Under the pieces are notes generated by a model. That model was given only the letters and a program-made list of their open reading frames with translations. It was not told the DNA's origin and made no database searches. A DNA stretch of 35,723 bases from Campylobacteraceae bacterium. GTDB taxonomy: Bacteria; Campylobacterota; Campylobacteria; Campylobacterales; Sulfurovaceae. Each line of letters begins with the position of its first letter. Position 1 is the stretch's first letter. Location: the NCBI GenBank assembly GCA_027081355.1, contig JALWKP010000147.1, forward strand, positions 1-35,723. Direction: 5' to 3'. Made by a program: the position numbers and the translations under genes. Positions 33,408 to 35,723 of this stretch are shown one piece after another.

Positions 33408-33815
33408 ATGAAAAAGGTCATTATTTTATGCACAGGCAACAGCTGCCGCTCAATTATTGGCGAAGCGGTTATTAATAAAGAGTTAGGGGCGCAAGGTGTT
33501 AGAGCATTTAGTGCCGGTTCAAGCCCGAGCGGACGGGTTAATACTAACGCTAAAAAGGTTTTAGAAGCAAATGGCGCTTGGGATGAGAGATATTACTCTA
33601 AAACAATCGAAGAGGCAGAGAAAGAAGCGCCGTTTGATTTAGTAGTAACGGTTTGCGACAATGCCAAAGAAGCGTGTCCTATGTTTCCTGGAGCAAAAAA
33701 ACAGATCCATCTAGGTTTTGAAGACCCCGATGGCAAGCCATATGAAGCATTTGAAGAGACTTACAAGCTAATTAAAGACAAACTTGTAAATCTTGTAAAA
33801 AAAGAGTTGTTCTAA
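33408..33815 (+). CDS. arsC: Arsenate reductase, thioredoxin-coupled LMW-phosphatase type
   Basis: 135 residues. P-loop CTGNSCR (C8 to R14, CX5R) starts the protein; the relay cysteines C83 and C90 in VVTVCDNAKEACP correspond to C82 and C89 of the Staphylococcus plasmid enzyme. Reduces arsenate to arsenite using thioredoxin. Low-molecular-weight tyrosine phosphatases share the fold but lack the cysteine pair, so ArsC is the firm call. The stop (TAA) overlaps the ATG of the arsB remnant by one base. Confidence 0.95.
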   Translation: MKKVIILCTGNSCRSIIGEAVINKELGAQGVRAFSAGSSPSGRVNTNAKKVLEANGAWDERYYSKTIEEAEKEAPFDLVVTVCDNAKEACPMFPGAKKQIHLGFEDPDGKPYEAFEETYKLIKDKLVNLVKKELF

Positions 33816-33948
33816 TGTTGGCTTTTGCGCTTTTTTAATTGTTTTGGTGCTGGTAATTACTCAGCCAAGGGGGTTGCAAATTGGCACAACGGCAGTAATT
33901 GGCGCAGCGGCTGTTTGGGCTTTGGGGATTGTCCATATAAATGATGTT
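33815..33948 (+). pseudogene. arsB: arsB remnant (frameshifted and truncated arsenite efflux pump)
   Basis: ATG at 33815 overlaps the arsC stop. It reads MLAFALF then stops; restoring one T to the T6 run at 33831-33836 gives MLAFALFLIVLVLVITQPRG and then LQIGTTAVIGAAAVWALGIV ending HINDV. From memory this matches the first about 45 residues of ArsB (pattern IVIFLLTLIFVIWQPKGLDI in the Staphylococcus protein). Homology ends at about 33948, exactly where twin-hairpin element A' begins. The remaining about 380 codons are absent. A 62-codon open frame at 33844 is only the shifted remnant running into the repeat. Confidence 0.78.
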
Positions 33949-33954
33949 CTGCTC

Positions 33955-34213
33955 GCTCCCAAATTACATTTGAGAGTGTATAGGGCTTTTCTATCAAATC
34001 AAGTTTATAATGAGACCACTGCACAACAGTAAGCCCAAATTACGGCACTATAAAATATCATAAATCAAAAAAATTCCTCTGGGCTTAGCTTTGGTTAGGC
34101 TTTCGAGTAATTTTATTTAATTTCTGATACTTTCTATTACCATACTTTGGAACTAACTATTGTGCAGTGGTCTCATAATTAGTCGGTAAATGCTCCCAAA
34201 TACAATTTTGGAT
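33955..34213. repeat. Twin-hairpin element A' (second copy), interrupted
   Basis: Starts with CTCCCAAAT-TAC-ATTTGAGAG at 33956-33976 and ends with GCTCCCAAATACAATTTTGG and following bases at 34192-34213. Without the 168 bp of the inserted MITE plus one target copy it is 91 bp and aligns to element A (10795-10885) without gaps, the two GCTCCC starts being 69 bp apart in both. Differences are mostly single substitutions (about 11 in 76). It replaces the rest of arsB. From 34214 to 34263 I see no feature. Confidence 0.85.
34011..34175. mobile_element. 165-bp MITE-like insertion, IS5-family-like ends
   Basis: Terminal inverted repeats TGAGACCACTGCACAA (34011-34026 and, inverted, 34160-34175) are perfect for 16 bp and continue weakly. 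Flanking TAA at 34008-34010 and 34176-34178 is a 3-bp target duplication, proved by comparison with the empty element A at 10795-10885. There is no open frame long enough for a transposase, so it is non-autonomous. A 3-bp TNA duplication and GAGACC-type ends suggest mobilisation by an IS5-family transposase encoded elsewhere; the family assignment is inference. Confidence 0.85.
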
Positions 34214-34263
34214 AAACTAATAGAGTTTTGCAACAAGTTTTTATTACCAATTTACAAACAAGT

Positions 34264-35508
34264 CTAAGCAAAATACTCCCAAAAACTAACCACGCGAACC
34301 CCCTCGCTCTCTTCATTTTGATTATATGTTAAAACAATTTTTTCATCCACTTCAAAAGGCAGTTTTTTTAAGCCGTTAAACTCTCGTTTTCTATTTTGAC
34401 TGGTTAATTCATAACAAACTTGTATAGCAATTATTCTGTTCTCTTTTTGGGCAATAAAATCACACTCGAAATTTTTATTATAAAAGTAAACTTCATACCC
34501 CTGTTTTAAAAGTTCAGTAAAAACCAAATTTTCAAGGAGTTTGCCATAGTTAGATAAAAACTTAAAGCTTAAAAGCAAAAAGCCATTATCGCTAAAGTAA
34601 AGCTTTTTCTTTGCATTCTGCTGCTCTTTGAGTGAAAAAGAAAACTGTTTCAACTCGCTGCAAAGATAACACTCTTCGAGATAAGAGACATACTCTTTTG
34701 CACTTTTATCATGAATAGTCACTGCCTTAGCCAAAGAGCTGTATGAATAAAGAGAACCAACATTGCTTAAAAGATAATAACTTAACTCTTTAAAACTTTT
34801 AATATCGCGAATAGCATTGTTTGCTACACCATCTTTAAGCAAAATAGTTTGATAGTAACTCATTAAAATATTACGCTTAAAAGCTTTGTCGCTTTCATAA
34901 ACTTCCACAAAAGAGCCGTATTCCATTATATCATCAACCAATTTTAATACCTTTGGCTGCTCTTTAACAAGCTGCATATAATTAGAAATATTGTTAATTT
35001 TCAGTATCTCTTTAAAACTCAAAGGGTAAACTTGCACAGATAAGAAACGACCTGTTAAAAGAGTGGCTAACTCCCCCTCTAGCAGTGTAGAGTTTGAGCC
35101 TGTAACAAAAATTTTAAGAAAAAGTTCGCTATCGTAAACACTTTTTACATAACGCTCCCACCCCTGAATATTTTGCACTTCGTCTAAAAATAGGTATTTT
35201 ATCTCTTTTTGGGTCATTTTTTGAGCTTCGGTAATAATATCATAAAATTTAGTTGCATCTTTTTGATAAGGGGTAAAAAACGGGTCGTCAAGATTAATAT
35301 ATAGTATCTCTAAAGGGTCAACATTTTTGCAAAGATAATTAATGAGCAATTTAAAAAGAGTCGATTTTCCGCTGCGTCTTATACCTTGAATAACTTGTAT
35401 ATGCTTAGTTTGCAAATTTTGCACAAGAGTTTTAAAAACATCACGCTCATAAAGATTTTTATACGGCTCGCTCCAGTGTCTGTTTTGCGCAAGTATAACA
35501 TTTCTCAT
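34264..35508 (-). CDS. AAA ATPase with DUF4143-type C-terminal domain
   Basis: 414 residues. Walker A GIRRSGKST at 42-50 and Walker B YLFLDEVQN at about 105-113 with an adjoining IQGWERYVKSVYD; FVTGSNSTLL is sensor I. The C-terminal half, with KLYFSDNGFLLL, LVFTELLKQGYEVYFY and ECDFIAQ...IAIQVCYEL, resembles the DUF4143/PD-(D/E)xK-like module common in this family (Asp and Gln/Lys positions partly kept). These widespread proteins have no settled function; links to defence or mobile DNA have been suggested. It lies alone, tail to tail with the arsB remnant. AGGG eight bases before the ATG. Confidence 0.88.
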   Translation of the reverse strand: MRNVILAQNRHWSEPYKNLYERDVFKTLVQNLQTKHIQVIQGIRRSGKSTLFKLLINYLCKNVDPLEILYINLDDPFFTPYQKDATKFYDIITEAQKMTQKEIKYLFLDEVQNIQGWERYVKSVYDSELFLKIFVTGSNSTLLEGELATLLTGRFLSVQVYPLSFKEILKINNISNYMQLVKEQPKVLKLVDDIMEYGSFVEVYESDKAFKRNILMSYYQTILLKDGVANNAIRDIKSFKELSYYLLSNVGSLYSYSSLAKAVTIHDKSAKEYVSYLEECYLCSELKQFSFSLKEQQNAKKKLYFSDNGFLLLSFKFLSNYGKLLENLVFTELLKQGYEVYFYNKNFECDFIAQKENRIIAIQVCYELTSQNRKREFNGLKKLPFEVDEKIVLTYNQNEESEGVRVVSFWEYFA

Positions 35509-35540
35509 ATTATAATCCCTAAAATAGCTTCTTTTTATAC

Positions 35541-35546
35541 ATTATA
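35541..35546 (-). promoter_or_regulatory. -10 element of the AAA ATPase gene
   Basis: On the minus strand CGTATTATAATG contains TATAAT (35546-35541), giving a leader of about 26 nt before the ATG at 35508. A second TATAAT directly before the ATG (near 35509-35517) is too close to be useful. Confidence 0.5.
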
Positions 35547-35596
35547 ATACGAGAAAACTCTATTTTTGCTTAAAATTGCTTATAATTTTCCGCTCC

Positions 35597-35669
35597 GCTC
35601 GCTCCCAAATTGTGAGACTGTGAAAAAACCTTCTTAACCAAACCTTAAGAAGCAATAGTTTCACAGTCT
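35597..35669. repeat. Half of element A fused to a nested inverted repeat
   Basis: The head of element A, GCTCGCTCCCAAATT (35597-35611), is followed by an 11-bp perfect inverted repeat AGACTGTGAAA / TTTCACAGTCT (35615-35625 and 35659-35669). Inside it is a second perfect stem CTTCTTAA-CCAAACC-TTAAGAAG (35630-35652). The 55-bp nested structure differs from the MITE at 34011. No T-run follows, so a terminator is unlikely. 35670-35723 shows only AT-rich sequence to the window edge. Confidence 0.65.
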
Positions 35670-35723
35670 AATACTGCCTGTAAAATCACTAAAATATAAC
35701 CAAATATATGCTATAATAAATTA

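Noticed and set aside
33844-34032. Independent 62-residue gene
   Set aside because: Its first half is the shifted frame of the arsB remnant and its second half is repeat and MITE sequence.
34011-34175. Degenerate transposase gene inside the small insertion
   Set aside because: No frame gives a recognisable transposase segment; the ends alone define it as non-autonomous.

Overview
This 35.7 kb window is a chromosomal segment from a Campylobacterota (Epsilonproteobacteria) species. The evidence is gene content and order: rppH-lysC-hobA-holB-folP, obgE-proB-fmt-birA-parA-parB-atp operon-tolQRA, an atpF'/atpF pair, the Campylobacterota-specific initiation factor HobA, a dihydropteroate synthase with the long N-terminal extension of this group, and a response regulator whose phospho-acceptor Asp is replaced, as in Helicobacter HP1043/HsrA. 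Low GC, tightly overlapping starts and stops (ATGA, TAATG) and promoters with a good TATAAT -10 box but little -35 fit this. I cannot resolve the genus. A free-living relative such as Sulfurimonas or Sulfurovum is plausible but not shown. I found no rRNA, tRNA or CRISPR array. Layout: 1-2116 (minus) a truncated atypical response regulator and dnaX; 2360-10725 (plus) leuS, an LptE-like lipoprotein, folC, mfd and an AT-rich HEPN-type protein; 11186-12899 (minus) vapB-vapC toxin-antitoxin and hemW; 12977-16959 (plus) rppH to folP, fully coupled; 17085-18521 (minus) an XRE regulator with a cupin-like region and a large unrecognised C-terminal domain; 18683-31438 (plus) obgE to tolA, including chromosome partition (parAB) and most of the F1Fo ATP synthase; 31644-33948 (plus) an arsenic cassette (arsR, small thioredoxin-like protein, arsP-type permease, arsC, broken arsB); 34264-35508 (minus) an AAA ATPase of the DUF4143 type. 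The arsenic cassette sits where tolB and pal normally follow tolA. The genes are mostly ordinary; the striking content is in the gaps. All three tail-to-tail gaps (10726-11185, 16960-17084, 33949-34263) hold short elements of 77-102 bp, each built of two hairpins that are inverted copies of each other ('twin-hairpin' elements; four different sequence families). One, at 33955-34213, has been interrupted by a 165-bp MITE-like insertion with 16-bp terminal inverted repeats and a 3-bp TAA target duplication. An uninterrupted relative at 10795-10885 shows the empty site, and both copies measure exactly 91 bp once the insertion is removed. By contrast, six head-to-tail or head-to-head gaps carry degenerate arrays of 7-bp (sometimes 8-bp) units in several sequence families, often starting inside the last codons of the upstream gene and sometimes forming complementary arms. 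These two non-coding repeat systems, partitioned by gap orientation, are the best candidates here for something undescribed.
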